A DNA stretch of 64,000 bases, from assembly GCF_001650875.1 (NCBI RefSeq), contig NZ_LXYI01000010.1, forward strand, positions 1 to 64,000, written 5' to 3'. Position 1 is the first letter of the stretch, and the number at the start of each line of letters is the position of its first letter. A model generated the notes under the pieces. That model saw nothing but the letters and a program-made list of their open reading frames with translations, was not told where the DNA came from and did not search any database. Made by a program: the position numbers and the translations under genes. Source of the stretch: Sulfitobacter sp. EhC04 (lineage in GTDB: Bacteria > Pseudomonadota > Alphaproteobacteria > Rhodobacterales > Rhodobacteraceae). Positions 8,455 through 17,082 of the stretch are shown here, one piece after another.

Positions 8455-9234
8455 CTACTCGACACCGATGATATCGCGTGTCTGCCAGACCAGATGCTGC
8501 CCGCCATCCACGCAAAGCAACTGTCCCGTGACGCCCGGCGCATCCAGAAAATAGCCAAGGGCCGCTGTAATGTCATCGGGGTTGGCCCCCCGTTCAAGCA
8601 ACGCGCTGGCGCGCTGCTGGGCAAAATGCGCTTCGCTTTGGCGCGCCCCTTTCAGCGTTGGTCCGGGGCCGATGCCGTTGACGCGAATGACCGGGGCCAG
8701 CGCCTGCGCGGTGGTCTGGGTCATGGCCCATAACCCCATCTTCGCCAGCGTATAGGTCATGAATTCCGGCGTCAGCTTGCGCACGCGCTGGTCTATCATG
8801 TTGACGATCAGACCCGTCGCCAGGGGCTCGCCGTTGGCGTCCTGATCCGGGGTCAACCCCTGCGCGGCCATGGCCTGCGTCAGCAGGAAGGGCGCGCGCA
8901 GATTGCTGCCCATATGCCTGTCCCAGCTGTCGCGGGTCGCGGATTTCAGCGTGTCATACTCAAAAATGGAGGCATTGTTGACAAGGCAGGTAATCGGCCC
9001 GCCCAGGGCCGCTGCCGCGCGGGGCAGCAGGCTTTCCGTCGCGGCCTCATCCAGCAGATCGGCCTGCAGCGCCGTGGCGTGCCGCCCCATCTTCTCGATC
9101 TCGCGCACAACTTCCTTCGCGCCCTCGTCGGAACTGGCGTAATGCACGGCCACATCATGGCCTCGCCCCGCCAGGTACAGCGCCATTGCACGGCCCAACC
9201 GCTTTCCTGCACCAGTGACCAACGCCCGCTTCAT
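8455..9234 (-). CDS. SDR family oxidoreductase, pteridine-reductase/FolM-like
   Basis: A 259-residue short-chain dehydrogenase with TGAGKRLGRAMA at residues 7-18 for NAD(P)H. The Arg in this loop is the hallmark of the FolM/pteridine reductase subgroup and favours NADPH. It also has NNAS near 90 and a YTLAK active-site pair near 180. Other SDR roles remain possible. It is the last gene of an operon, 10 bp after the antiporter stop, with a GAGGAG ribosome site. Confidence 0.8.
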   Translation of the reverse strand: MKRALVTGAGKRLGRAMALYLAGRGHDVAVHYASSDEGAKEVVREIEKMGRHATALQADLLDEAATESLLPRAAAALGGPITCLVNNASIFEYDTLKSATRDSWDRHMGSNLRAPFLLTQAMAAQGLTPDQDANGEPLATGLIVNMIDQRVRKLTPEFMTYTLAKMGLWAMTQTTAQALAPVIRVNGIGPGPTLKGARQSEAHFAQQRASALLERGANPDDITAALGYFLDAPGVTGQLLCVDGGQHLVWQTRDIIGVE

Positions 9235-9244
9235 CCCGCTCTCC

Positions 9245-10195
9245 TCAGATCAATACGACCACAAGATACAGGGCATATAGGGCCGACAAGGCAATCCCCC
9301 AAATGCGCGTGATGTCGCGCCCCAGATAGACAAAAGGGATCAACAACAGCGACGCGCCCAGCATCACCCAAAGGTCGAACTGCAGGAACGCAGGGTCGAC
9401 CTCAATGGGACCCACCAGGCTGGCGATGCCGATGATCGCCAGAAGGTTGAACATGTTCGACCCGATCACGTTGCCCAGCGCCACATCGGCCTGGCGGCGC
9501 AGGGCGGCCATGACTGTCGTGGCCAGTTCCGGAAGCGAGGTGCCGACTGCCACCAGCGTCAATCCGATCACCGTATCGCTGACCCCATAGGCGGTTGCAA
9601 TGATGGTGGCATTGTCCACCAGCAGGCTTGCGCCCAGCGGCAACCCGATCAGACCGAGCACAAGGAAGACCGCAATCTGCCAGCCCGGCATGTCCGGGTC
9701 GGCCCCTTCGGGCTCCTCGGCACTGTCGCCTCTGCACGCATTGCGGTGATTGCGCGCCTCGCCGAACTGGTCGGCCAGCACATAGGCCAGCCCGCCCAGC
9801 AGCACCAGCCCGGCAATCCAGTCAAAGACGCCCCGAAATGCCAGCGCGATGAACAGCACCGAGGCGGCGATCATGAAGTTATAGGTCTTGCGCGTACTGC
9901 ATTCGGAAGTGTGCATGGTTGCCAGCAAGGCCGGTATGCCCAGCACCAGAAGGATATTGGCGGTGTTCGATCCCACCACATTGCCCAGTGCGATGCCCGG
10001 GGCATTGTCGATCACCGCCTTGATCGAGATCAGCAGTTCCGGGGCAGATGTGCCAAACGCCACAATGGTCAGGCTGACAATCAGCGCAGGCACACCCAGC
10101 CGCAGCGACAGGTTCACCGCGCCCTTGACCAGCGCATCCCCTGCCAGCAGCAGGATCACAAGTCCCAGAAGGGACAGCAGCCATGGCATCAACAT
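9245..10195 (-). CDS. Calcium/sodium antiporter (CaCA family, YrbG-like)
   Basis: A 316-residue integral membrane antiporter with the two inverted alpha repeats typical of cation/Ca2+ exchangers: FGTSAPELLIS with GNVVGSNTANI in the first half, and VGTSLPELATT with GNVIGSNMFN in the second. Acidic residues of both GTS-PE motifs line the ion path. The ATG at 10195 overlaps the stop of the upstream miniprotein gene as TGATG, implying translational coupling. Confidence 0.9.
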   Translation of the reverse strand: MLMPWLLSLLGLVILLLAGDALVKGAVNLSLRLGVPALIVSLTIVAFGTSAPELLISIKAVIDNAPGIALGNVVGSNTANILLVLGIPALLATMHTSECSTRKTYNFMIAASVLFIALAFRGVFDWIAGLVLLGGLAYVLADQFGEARNHRNACRGDSAEEPEGADPDMPGWQIAVFLVLGLIGLPLGASLLVDNATIIATAYGVSDTVIGLTLVAVGTSLPELATTVMAALRRQADVALGNVIGSNMFNLLAIIGIASLVGPIEVDPAFLQFDLWVMLGASLLLIPFVYLGRDITRIWGIALSALYALYLVVVLI

Positions 10196-10359
10196 CAACC
10201 CTGCCCCCCGCAGCTACAGCGGCCCTTGCCGATGCGATATCGCCCGCAGGCACCGCACTTGGTCTGGCTGAACCGCTTGCCGCCGATCCAGTGCATCTTG
10301 CCGAACCATGCAAGCACCCCCATGAACACGAGGAACAGAAGTACGATCTTGAATACCAT
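10195..10359 (-). CDS. 54-residue membrane-anchored zinc-ribbon-like miniprotein
   Basis: This short frame starts at the ATG at 10359, immediately after the S49 peptidase stop, and ends overlapping the antiporter start. It encodes one transmembrane helix (about residues 3-20), then a basic segment with four cysteines arranged CGAC...CSC, as in a minimal zinc ribbon. Its exact fit between two operon genes and its composition support it being real. The function is unknown; a role with the peptidase or antiporter is inference. Confidence 0.75.
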   Translation of the reverse strand: MVFKIVLLFLVFMGVLAWFGKMHWIGGKRFSQTKCGACGRYRIGKGRCSCGGQG

Positions 10360-11166
10360 TCAGAGCCCAAACCGCGCGAATGCCGCGCGTTCTTCGATGC
10401 CCTGAACCGCATCTTCAACGATCTGCGCCCCGAACCGCGACAGCAATCCCTTGCGCGCGCCATAGCGGCGGAATTTCACCTTGTCGCCAAAGCGGTCCTT
10501 CATCATCGGGCGCAGGTGGCCGATGCCGTCGATCAGACCCAGTTCGGCGGCACGTTTCGCCAGCCAGATCTCTCCGGTGAACAAGTCCTGATCCTCGGGC
10601 AGTTTGCCTGCCCGCCGGGTGTTCACATGGTCTTTGAAATTCTCGTGGATGTCTTCCAGCAGCACTTTCAGCCGGGCCACATCCTCGGGGTTCTCGGGGC
10701 GGAACGGGTCCAGCATGCTCTTGGACTTGCCAGCAGTATAGACGCGCCGTTCCACGCCGTATTTGTCGATCAGCTCATGCACCCCGAAGGAAGCCGAAAT
10801 CACACCGACAGACCCCAGCACCGAGGACGGATCGGCATAGATCTCATCCGCCGCCACAGCCAGCCAGTATCCACCGGACGCCGCGACATCCTCGACAAAG
10901 GCGATGACCGGAATGCTCTTTTCCTCAGCCAGCCGACGGATTCGCGCGCCGATCAGGGACGACTGGACCGGACTGCCACCGGGCGAGTTCACTTCAAGCG
11001 CGATGGCGACCGGTTTGCCCTTGCTGAACGCCTTTTCGATCACCGGCCCCATGGTCGCATCGTTCAGCACGCCACGCCCCGAGGTGCTGATCATGCCCGA
11101 CAGGCGGATGACAGCAACGGTCGGGTCAGACTTCAGAAAAGGCAGCCAATTGTTCATGCTCCCCAT
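10360..11166 (-). CDS. S49 family peptidase (SppA/SohB-like)
   Basis: A 268-residue serine protease of the ClpP-like S49 fold. The catalytic pair is visible: Ser97 in VAASGGYW and a Lys at about 149 in AGKSKSML, 52 residues apart as in short SppA enzymes. It lacks an obvious N-terminal membrane anchor. Family members cleave signal-peptide remnants or membrane-protein segments. It is the first gene of an operon with the zinc-ribbon miniprotein, the antiporter and the SDR. Confidence 0.88.
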   Translation of the reverse strand: MGSMNNWLPFLKSDPTVAVIRLSGMISTSGRGVLNDATMGPVIEKAFSKGKPVAIALEVNSPGGSPVQSSLIGARIRRLAEEKSIPVIAFVEDVAASGGYWLAVAADEIYADPSSVLGSVGVISASFGVHELIDKYGVERRVYTAGKSKSMLDPFRPENPEDVARLKVLLEDIHENFKDHVNTRRAGKLPEDQDLFTGEIWLAKRAAELGLIDGIGHLRPMMKDRFGDKVKFRRYGARKGLLSRFGAQIVEDAVQGIEERAAFARFGL

Positions 11167-11206
11167 GTAGAACGCCGACGCGTGGCAAACAAGGCAAGGC
11201 GGCGGT

Positions 11207-11968
11207 TTATTGGCGAATGCGCCAGCCGGTGCGGAAAATCCACCATATGATGCTCAGACAGATGCCCGTGAACAGCCCGATCGCCAGAAGGCTGGTCAGG
11301 ATCGGCACATCCGCCGTGTCAAAGAACGCCCAGCGGAAGCCCGAGATCAGGTAGACCACCGGATTGAACATCGACACCGTCTGCCAGAATGGCGGCAGCA
11401 TCGAAATCGAGTAGAAAGAGCCGCCCAGGAACACCAGCGGTGTGACAATCAGCAGCGGCACAATCTGCAACTGTTCGAAATTCCCCGCCCAGATGCCCAA
11501 GATAAACCCAAAGAGCGCGAAACTGATCGTCGTCAGCAACAGGAACACCAGCATGGCCAGCGGATGGGCGATGCTGAAATCGACAAAGAAATACGCCGTG
11601 ATCAGGATGATGAACCCGATGATCAGCGCCTTGGTCGCGGCGGCCCCCACGTAGCCCATGACGATCTCAAGAAAGCTGATCGGCGCCGAGAGAAGCTCAA
11701 AGAACGTGCCGATGAATTTCGGGAAATAGATACCAAACGAAGCGTTGGCGATGGACTGCGTTATGACCGTGAGCATGATCAGCCCCGGCACGATGAAAGC
11801 ACCATAGCCGACCCCCTCGACCTGTTCGATCCGGCTGCCGATGGCCGCGCCAAAAACCACGAAATACAGAGAGGTGGAGATGACGGGCGCAAGCAAACTC
11901 TGCGCCACTGTTCTGAAGAACCGGAACATCTCGAAAAGATAGATGGAGCGGACAGCCGTCCAGTTCAT
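11207..11968 (-). CDS. ABC-2 type transporter permease
   Basis: A 253-residue membrane protein with six hydrophobic segments. The ABC-2 signature is the region [20 protein letters not shown] near residues 175-195, followed by [15 protein letters not shown]. It resembles the YadH family of exporters. It overlaps the upstream ATPase gene by 4 bp (ATGA), forming a two-gene exporter of unknown substrate. Confidence 0.9.
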   Translation of the reverse strand: MNWTAVRSIYLFEMFRFFRTVAQSLLAPVISTSLYFVVFGAAIGSRIEQVEGVGYGAFIVPGLIMLTVITQSIANASFGIYFPKFIGTFFELLSAPISFLEIVMGYVGAAATKALIIGFIILITAYFFVDFSIAHPLAMLVFLLLTTISFALFGFILGIWAGNFEQLQIVPLLIVTPLVFLGGSFYSISMLPPFWQTVSMFNPVVYLISGFRWAFFDTADVPILTSLLAIGLFTGICLSIIWWIFRTGWRIRQ

Positions 11969-12894
11969 GCCGCGTCCTCCTTGACCAGATTGACAAAGAT
12001 ATCTTCCAGGCTGGATTGCCGGGTCACCACGTCACGCAGGACCAGCCCTTCGGCGGCGACATCCGCCAGCAGCTTGGTAATGCCCGTGCGTTCGGCGTTG
12101 GTGTCATAGGTATAGATCAATGCGTGCCCGTCGCTGGACAGCTCCAGATCTTCAGACCGCAGGTTCTTTGGCACTTCGGTCAGGGTCTCGGTCAACTGCA
12201 CCTCAAGCTCCTTCTGGCCCATGTGGGCCATCAGCTTGGCCTTTTCCTCGACCAGCAGCAGCTCGCCATGGGCGATCACCCCGACCCGGTCGGCAATCGC
12301 CTCCGCCTCTTCGATGTAATGAGTGGTCAGGATGATGGTCACGCCATCTTCCTTCAGCTTGCCAACGATTTGCCACATGTCCTTGCGCAATTCCACATCG
12401 ACGCCCGCCGTGGGTTCATCCAGAAACAGAACGCGGGGGTCGTGGGCCAGTGCCTTGGCAATCAGGACACGGCGCTTCATCCCGCCAGACAATTCCCTGA
12501 TCTGGTTGTCTTTCTTGTCCCAAAGCGACAATTGCCGCAGCACCTTCTCGATGGCCGCGTCGTCAGAGGATTTGCCAAACAAACCGCGTGAAAAACGTAC
12601 GGTATTGATGACCCGCTCAAAGGGCTCCAGGTTGATTTCCTGCGGCACCAGCCCGATCATGGATCGCGCCGCGCGGTAATCGTGCAGGATGTCGTGGCCG
12701 CCGACCGTGACCGTTCCGCTTGTCGGCATGGTGATCCCGCAAACCGTGGAGATCAACGTGGTCTTGCCCGCGCCGTTCGGTCCGAGAAGGGCAAGGATTT
12801 CGCCCTCTTCAATCCCCAGGTTCACGCCCTTGAGCGCCTGAAAACCGTCCTTGTAGGATTTGCGCAGGTCGGTGATTTCAACGATATTTGCCAT
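11965..12894 (-). CDS. ABC-2 transporter ATP-binding protein
   Basis: A 309-residue ATPase with Walker [10 protein letters not shown] at about 38-46, Q-loop at about 86, ABC signature [15 protein letters not shown] at about 138-152, Walker [13 protein letters not shown] and H-loop TTHYIEEAE. It is like YadG/CcmA-type subunits of multidrug or polysaccharide exporters. A C-terminal extension of about 80 residues is usual for this group. Partner is the overlapping permease. Confidence 0.92.
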   Translation of the reverse strand: MANIVEITDLRKSYKDGFQALKGVNLGIEEGEILALLGPNGAGKTTLISTVCGITMPTSGTVTVGGHDILHDYRAARSMIGLVPQEINLEPFERVINTVRFSRGLFGKSSDDAAIEKVLRQLSLWDKKDNQIRELSGGMKRRVLIAKALAHDPRVLFLDEPTAGVDVELRKDMWQIVGKLKEDGVTIILTTHYIEEAEAIADRVGVIAHGELLLVEEKAKLMAHMGQKELEVQLTETLTEVPKNLRSEDLELSSDGHALIYTYDTNAERTGITKLLADVAAEGLVLRDVVTRQSSLEDIFVNLVKEDAA

Positions 12895-12957
12895 GGCTCA
12901 GGCCCCCTTTACCCCGCGCGAACTTAGTCGGCGGGACAGTAAAGTAAACAGTTCAGT

Positions 12958-13473
12958 TCAGTCTTTTGACCGACCGAACCAACCTTTTTTCTCAGGAGCC
13001 TCTTCGGTGCCTTCCCCGCCTGCCTCTTCTGCAGGTCCTTCCAGGGTCTCTTGAAGATTATTGAAAAACTGATCCGCCATCTTCTTTGCAAAGCCGTCAA
13101 TGATCCGGCTGCCCAACTGCGCCAGCTTGCCGCCCACCTTGGCCTCCACATCATAGCTCAGCTCGGTGCCGCCATCCTTTGCCACCAGCCGCACATCGGC
13201 GCCGCCCTTGGCGAAACCTGCGGCCCCGCCCTTGCCTGCGCCATCAATCTTCATGGATTGGTCCGGCACCAGATCGGTGATCGTCACCTCACCCTTGAAG
13301 GTCGCCTTAACGGGTCCGACCTTTTGCACGACAGTCGCCTCGTACCCGTCCTCGACCGATCCGGTGACTTCCGTGGCACCCGGCACGCAGGCCTTGAGCA
13401 CTTCAGGGTCCAGAAGGGCCGCATAAACCTCTGACGGGGGGGCCGCAATCTGGCGGGTATCTGACATTTGCAT
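12958..13473 (-). CDS. CoxG-like SRPBCC protein (CO dehydrogenase subunit G family)
   Basis: A 171-residue protein starting MQMSDTRQIAAPPSEVYAALLDPE, the typical opening of the CoxG/SRPBCC fold, with CVPGATEV at about 33. The C-terminal tail after about 150 is Glu/Gly-rich and low complexity. CoxG recruits or assembles CO dehydrogenase at the membrane in carboxydotrophs; no coxLMS genes are here, so the actual partner is unknown. GGAGG lies 7 bp before the start. Confidence 0.85.
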   Translation of the reverse strand: MQMSDTRQIAAPPSEVYAALLDPEVLKACVPGATEVTGSVEDGYEATVVQKVGPVKATFKGEVTITDLVPDQSMKIDGAGKGGAAGFAKGGADVRLVAKDGGTELSYDVEAKVGGKLAQLGSRIIDGFAKKMADQFFNNLQETLEGPAEEAGGEGTEEAPEKKGWFGRSKD

Positions 13474-13575
13474 GGGGGAACCTCCGGGTTATTTCGGCAC
13501 AGGATAGACAAGTTGCCGGGACAGTCCAACGCCAAACGCACTGGACAGCGACAGCGGGGCTGATAGGTCAATTGC

Positions 13576-14556
13576 ATGACAATGCTGCCCCAAAATCGCG
13601 CCGGTCCGGCCATCGCCTTCGTCCTTGTGGGTATCCTTGCGATTTCCGTGAATGACATGCTGATCAAGCGGCTGTCAGGAGGCTATCCCCTGCATGAGCT
13701 GGTGTTCGTGCGCTCGGCAATCGGGATCATCTTCAGCCTGATATTGGTCCAGATCGAGGGCGGGTGGCGCATCCTAAAAACCGACCGGCCCGGTCTGCAC
13801 CTGCTGCGCGGCGCGCTTGTGGTGATCGCGAACATGACCTTTTTCGTGGCGCTGGGGGCGATCCCGCTGGCAGAAGCGACCGCGCTGTTCTTTGCGGCAC
13901 CCTTGTTCATCACGCTGCTGTCGATCCCGATCCTTGGTGAAAAGGTGGGGCCGTTGCGGCTTGGTGCGGTGATGATCGGCTTCGCCGGCGTGATTGTCAT
14001 GCAGAGGCCCTGGGCAGGGACCGAAAGCCTCGGCGCTTCAAGGCTGGTGTTGCTGCTGCCGGTCTTTGCCGCGCTGACCTATGCGCTGAACCAGCTGATG
14101 ACCCGCAAACTGGGGGTCAGCAGCAAGGCCTCGGCCCTATCGGTCTATATGCAGTCGGTCTTCATCGTCGTCTCGCTGGGGTTTTTCCTTATCGCGGGCG
14201 ACGGGCGTTTCGTGAACGAGGGCAGTTCGCCCTCCATGCAGTTCCTCCTGCGCGCCTGGGTCTGGCCCGCGCCTGGCGATGAATGGGTATTCGTTGGCCT
14301 CGGTCTGAACGCGGCTGTGATCGGCTATTGCCTGAGTGCCGCCTATCGGATGGCCGATGCCGCCACGGTCGCGCCTTTCGAATATGTCGGTCTGCCGCTG
14401 GCCGTGTTCTGGGGTTTTGCGATCTTCGGCGATCTGCCCGCATGGGAAGTCTGGATCGGCATCGCGCTGATCCTGGGCTCGGGATTATTCGTCTTCCTGC
14501 GGGAGCGGCAAAAGGCCCGTGCCACGATCAGCCGTCCTGCCACACGACGGTATTGA
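13576..14556 (+). CDS. DMT superfamily transporter (EamA domain)
   Basis: A 326-residue membrane protein with ten predicted helices in two EamA halves. The pattern AEATALFFAAPLFITLLSIPILGEKVG near residues 96-122 is the usual helix 4/helix 5 EamA motif, and APFEYVGLPLAVFWG repeats it in the second half. Such proteins export metabolites or amino acids; the substrate cannot be inferred. The twin hairpin at 14563-14608, ending in TTTT, lies just after the stop and probably terminates it. Confidence 0.88.
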   Translation: MTMLPQNRAGPAIAFVLVGILAISVNDMLIKRLSGGYPLHELVFVRSAIGIIFSLILVQIEGGWRILKTDRPGLHLLRGALVVIANMTFFVALGAIPLAEATALFFAAPLFITLLSIPILGEKVGPLRLGAVMIGFAGVIVMQRPWAGTESLGASRLVLLLPVFAALTYALNQLMTRKLGVSSKASALSVYMQSVFIVVSLGFFLIAGDGRFVNEGSSPSMQFLLRAWVWPAPGDEWVFVGLGLNAAVIGYCLSAAYRMADAATVAPFEYVGLPLAVFWGFAIFGDLPAWEVWIGIALILGSGLFVFLRERQKARATISRPATRRY

Positions 14557-14562
14557 GCGACC

Positions 14563-14608
14563 GGAATTTTCAAAAATTCCGGGTCGTTTCCTTCAAAGGA
14601 AACGTTTT
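14563..14608 (+). terminator. Twin-hairpin element, copy 1 (probable terminator)
   Basis: Two back-to-back perfect inverted repeats: GGAATTTT-CA-AAAATTCC (14563-14580) and CGTTTCCTT-CA-AAGGAAACG (14585-14604), followed by TTTT. It begins 6 bp after the EamA transporter stop. The same double structure recurs at 14882-14924. The second hairpin with its T-run would terminate the plus-strand transcript; both hairpins are symmetrical and may work in both directions. Confidence 0.75.
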
Positions 14609-14615
14609 CACAAAC

Positions 14616-14819
14616 CTATACCGACGTGCCGCCATCTGCGTGTCCCTGCATCGCGCTACGGGCCATTTCAGTGCGGTCATAACCCGTATCGGGGCTATGA
14701 GGCGCGTGGGCCTGTGGTAGCATGAGACACTTGCGCCGACGTGCGCGAACTCTTCCCCAGACGATCAGCGCAAGCACGAGAGGCGGGATCGACAGGAGGA
14801 TGATATCGCTGGGCATCAT
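14616..14819 (-). CDS. 67-residue single-pass membrane miniprotein
   Basis: From the ATG at 14819 (AAGG ribosome site 6 bp upstream) the frame encodes MMPSDIILLSIPPLVLALIV, one hydrophobic helix, then a strongly basic stretch (RVRARRRK) and a polar tail. The layout is N-out, C-in by the positive-inside rule. It lies between the two twin-hairpin elements. No family recognised; coding status rests on the helix, start context and spacing only. Confidence 0.5.
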   Translation of the reverse strand: MMPSDIILLSIPPLVLALIVWGRVRARRRKCLMLPQAHAPHSPDTGYDRTEMARSAMQGHADGGTSV

Positions 14820-14881
14820 GGTTTCCCTTGCGGACTTCTCTTGGTTCCAGATTGGCATGAGCGGGCATTCCTGACCAGATC

Positions 14882-14924
14882 GGAATTTTCAAAAATTCCG
14901 AACCGTTTCCTTCAAAGGAAACGG
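14882..14924 (-). terminator. Twin-hairpin element, copy 2
   Basis: GGAATTTT-CA-AAAATTCC (14882-14899) and CCGTTTCCTT-CA-AAGGAAACGG (14903-14924) repeat the structure at 14563-14608. It touches the stop codon of the quinone oxidoreductase gene, so it should lie at the 3' end of that transcript. No T-run follows on the minus strand before the next gene. Confidence 0.65.
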
Positions 14925-15899
14925 CTACTCCGGCTCCGACACCTGCACCACCACCTTGCCCGTCGCCTTGCGGGTCCGCAACAGGTCCAGTGCCTCGTTT
15001 GCCTGTTCCAGCGGCAGCACGTTGCTGACATGCGGCTTGACCTTGCCTGCGACGTACCAGTCAATCAGGGTGCGGAAACTGTCGGTCAGCACGCTGGGTT
15101 TGATCCGCGCATATCCGCCCCAGTAAAAACCCAGAACCGTCAGGTTCTTGACCAGCAGGATGTTGGCGGGGATCTGCGGAACGTCGCCACTGGCAAATCC
15201 CAGCGGCAGCAGCCGCGCCTCGGGGTTGCAGGCCCGCATCGCGGCCTTGAACTGATCGCCGCCGATGGGGTCGTACACCACGTCCGCGCCCCCCAGCGAC
15301 TTGACCGCCGCGCGGATATCATCGGTTTCGGAATCGATCAGGTGATCCGCACCCAGCTTGCGGCAAATCTCCAGCTTGGCCTTGCCGCGCGCGCAGGCGA
15401 TCACCTCCGCCCCCATCAGCTTGCCCAGTTCCACCGCCGTCAGGCCAACCCCGCCTGATGCGCCCAGTACCAGCAGCCGTTCACCCGGTTTCAAACCCGC
15501 CTTGTAATCCAGCGCGACATGGCTGGTGCCATAGGCAATCAAGAAGGCCGCCGCATCCACCGCGTTCATCTCATCCGGGATCGGCACGCAGATCTCGGCG
15601 GGAATAACCGCATATTCCGACAGGCCGCCAAAGCCGGTATAGGCCGCGATGCGCTGATCCTTCGCCAGAGAGCTCACCCCGTCACCCAGCCCCACAACAC
15701 GCCCCGCCAGTTCCATCCCGATGGTAAAGGGAAGAGGCGGTTTCTCCTGATAGGTCCCCTTGATCATCAGCGTATCGCCAAAGTTCATGCCGCAGGTGTC
15801 GATCTTCACCAGCACTTCGCCCGGTCCGGGAACGGGCATTTCCAGATCCTTAAGGCTGAGGGGGGCGTCATAGGCGGTCACTTGCATCGCGCGCATCAT
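14925..15899 (-). CDS. NADPH:quinone oxidoreductase family (zinc-independent MDR)
   Basis: A 324-residue medium-chain dehydrogenase of the quinone oxidoreductase branch. The N-terminal GroES-like part has GEVLVKIDTCGMNFGDTLMI, where the usual zinc cysteines are missing. The Rossmann part has LGASGGVGLTAVELGK near 150 for NADPH, and the C-terminus has ATGKVVV. GGAAAGGA precedes the tandem ATGs at 15899 and 15896; an upstream in-frame extension has no such site. Substrate could be a quinone or an enoyl compound. Confidence 0.85.
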   Translation of the reverse strand: MMRAMQVTAYDAPLSLKDLEMPVPGPGEVLVKIDTCGMNFGDTLMIKGTYQEKPPLPFTIGMELAGRVVGLGDGVSSLAKDQRIAAYTGFGGLSEYAVIPAEICVPIPDEMNAVDAAAFLIAYGTSHVALDYKAGLKPGERLLVLGASGGVGLTAVELGKLMGAEVIACARGKAKLEICRKLGADHLIDSETDDIRAAVKSLGGADVVYDPIGGDQFKAAMRACNPEARLLPLGFASGDVPQIPANILLVKNLTVLGFYWGGYARIKPSVLTDSFRTLIDWYVAGKVKPHVSNVLPLEQANEALDLLRTRKATGKVVVQVSEPE

Positions 15900-15963
15900 G
15901 GGGTCCTTTCCGATTGGCCCGCTTTGTCGCCTTTCCCCGCAGCCGATGGCAAGGGGCATCACG

Positions 15964-16074
15964 CTATCCCGCGAAAATCACGGCGCGGATCCCATAGGCC
16001 ACAACCCCCAGGGCCGAGATGCTCAGCACCCAAAGCAGCACGAACCATCCCAGCCTGCGCAGCCAAAGGGGCAT
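15964..16074 (-). CDS. DUF2474/CydX-like small subunit of cytochrome bd oxidase
   Basis: A 36-residue protein, MPLWLRRLGWFVLLWVLS..., with one transmembrane helix. It overlaps the cydB stop as TGATG. Small proteins of this kind follow cioAB/cydAB genes and support assembly or stability of the oxidase. The basic N-terminus before a Trp-rich helix fits the DUF2474 type rather than enterobacterial CydX. Confidence 0.85.
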   Translation of the reverse strand: MPLWLRRLGWFVLLWVLSISALGVVAYGIRAVIFAG

Positions 16075-17081
16075 CAATGATATCCCTCTTCCGGGTCGAT
16101 CTTGCCCCGGAAGACCCAATAGGCATAGGCTGTATAGGCAAGGATCATGGGGACCAGCACCAACGTCCCGACCAGCGTGAACCACAGCGAGCTGTCAGGC
16201 GCTGCGGCATCCACGATGGTCAGCGCTCCGGGCACGATATAGGGATAAAAGCTGATCCCGATGCCGATGAACCCCAGCACAAAGAGGCTGAGCGCGCAGA
16301 GGAACGGCTGCATGTCACGCTGCCGCTGAAGCCCCCGGAACAGGCCCAATACGCAAAGCCCCACCAGCACCGGCACGACAAAGCTGAAGCCCATCGACGG
16401 CCAGGTAAACCACCGTTCGAAGTAGACGTAACGCAGGAAGGGCGTCCAGAGGCTGACCGCCCCCATGAAGACCACCGTGGCGATGGCGAAGGGCCAGGCC
16501 AGATGACGCATATGGGTCTGGATTCGCCCCTCCAGCTTGAGGTTCAGCCATGTGGCCCCCAGCATCGCATAACCTGCTGTCACCGCCACGCCGGTCAGGA
16601 TAGAGAACGGCGTCAGCCAGTCCCACCAGCCGCCCGCATAGGCCCGGTTTTCAACCTCGATCCCCTGTACCAACGCACCCAGCGCGATGCCCTGGCACAG
16701 CGACGCCATCAGCGACCCGCCAAAAAAGGCCATGTCCCAGGTCCCTTTCCAGCGCTTTGTCCGCCAGCGGTACTCGAACGCCACGCCGCGAAACACCAGA
16801 CCCAGCAGCATCAGGATGATCGGCATGTAAAGCGCGGGCATGACCACCGCGTAGGCCAGCGGAAACACCGCAAAAAGCCCCCCTCCGCCCAGCACCAGCC
16901 AGGTTTCATTGCCGTCCCAGATCGGCGCGACGGAATTCATCATCACGTTGCGCTCTTTCTCGTCCTTGGTCAGCGGAAAGAGCAGACCCACGCCAAGGTC
17001 GAAACCATCAAGGATGACATAGACCAGCACGGCAAAGGCGATGATCCCCGCCCAGATGAACGACAGTTCAAATCCCAGCAT
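16074..17081 (-). CDS. cydB: Cytochrome bd ubiquinol oxidase subunit II
   Basis: A 335-residue membrane subunit starting MLGFELSFIWAGIIAFAVLVYVILDGFDLGVG; the DGFDLG motif near residue 25 is diagnostic. The NSVAPIWDGNETWL stretch near 55 is also conserved. With subunit I it reduces O2 to water using ubiquinol without proton pumping. The cyanide-insensitive CioB type is likely because the partner is CioA-like. It starts 1 bp after the subunit I stop. Confidence 0.94.
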   Translation of the reverse strand: MLGFELSFIWAGIIAFAVLVYVILDGFDLGVGLLFPLTKDEKERNVMMNSVAPIWDGNETWLVLGGGGLFAVFPLAYAVVMPALYMPIILMLLGLVFRGVAFEYRWRTKRWKGTWDMAFFGGSLMASLCQGIALGALVQGIEVENRAYAGGWWDWLTPFSILTGVAVTAGYAMLGATWLNLKLEGRIQTHMRHLAWPFAIATVVFMGAVSLWTPFLRYVYFERWFTWPSMGFSFVVPVLVGLCVLGLFRGLQRQRDMQPFLCALSLFVLGFIGIGISFYPYIVPGALTIVDAAAPDSSLWFTLVGTLVLVPMILAYTAYAYWVFRGKIDPEEGYH

Positions 17082-17082
17082 C

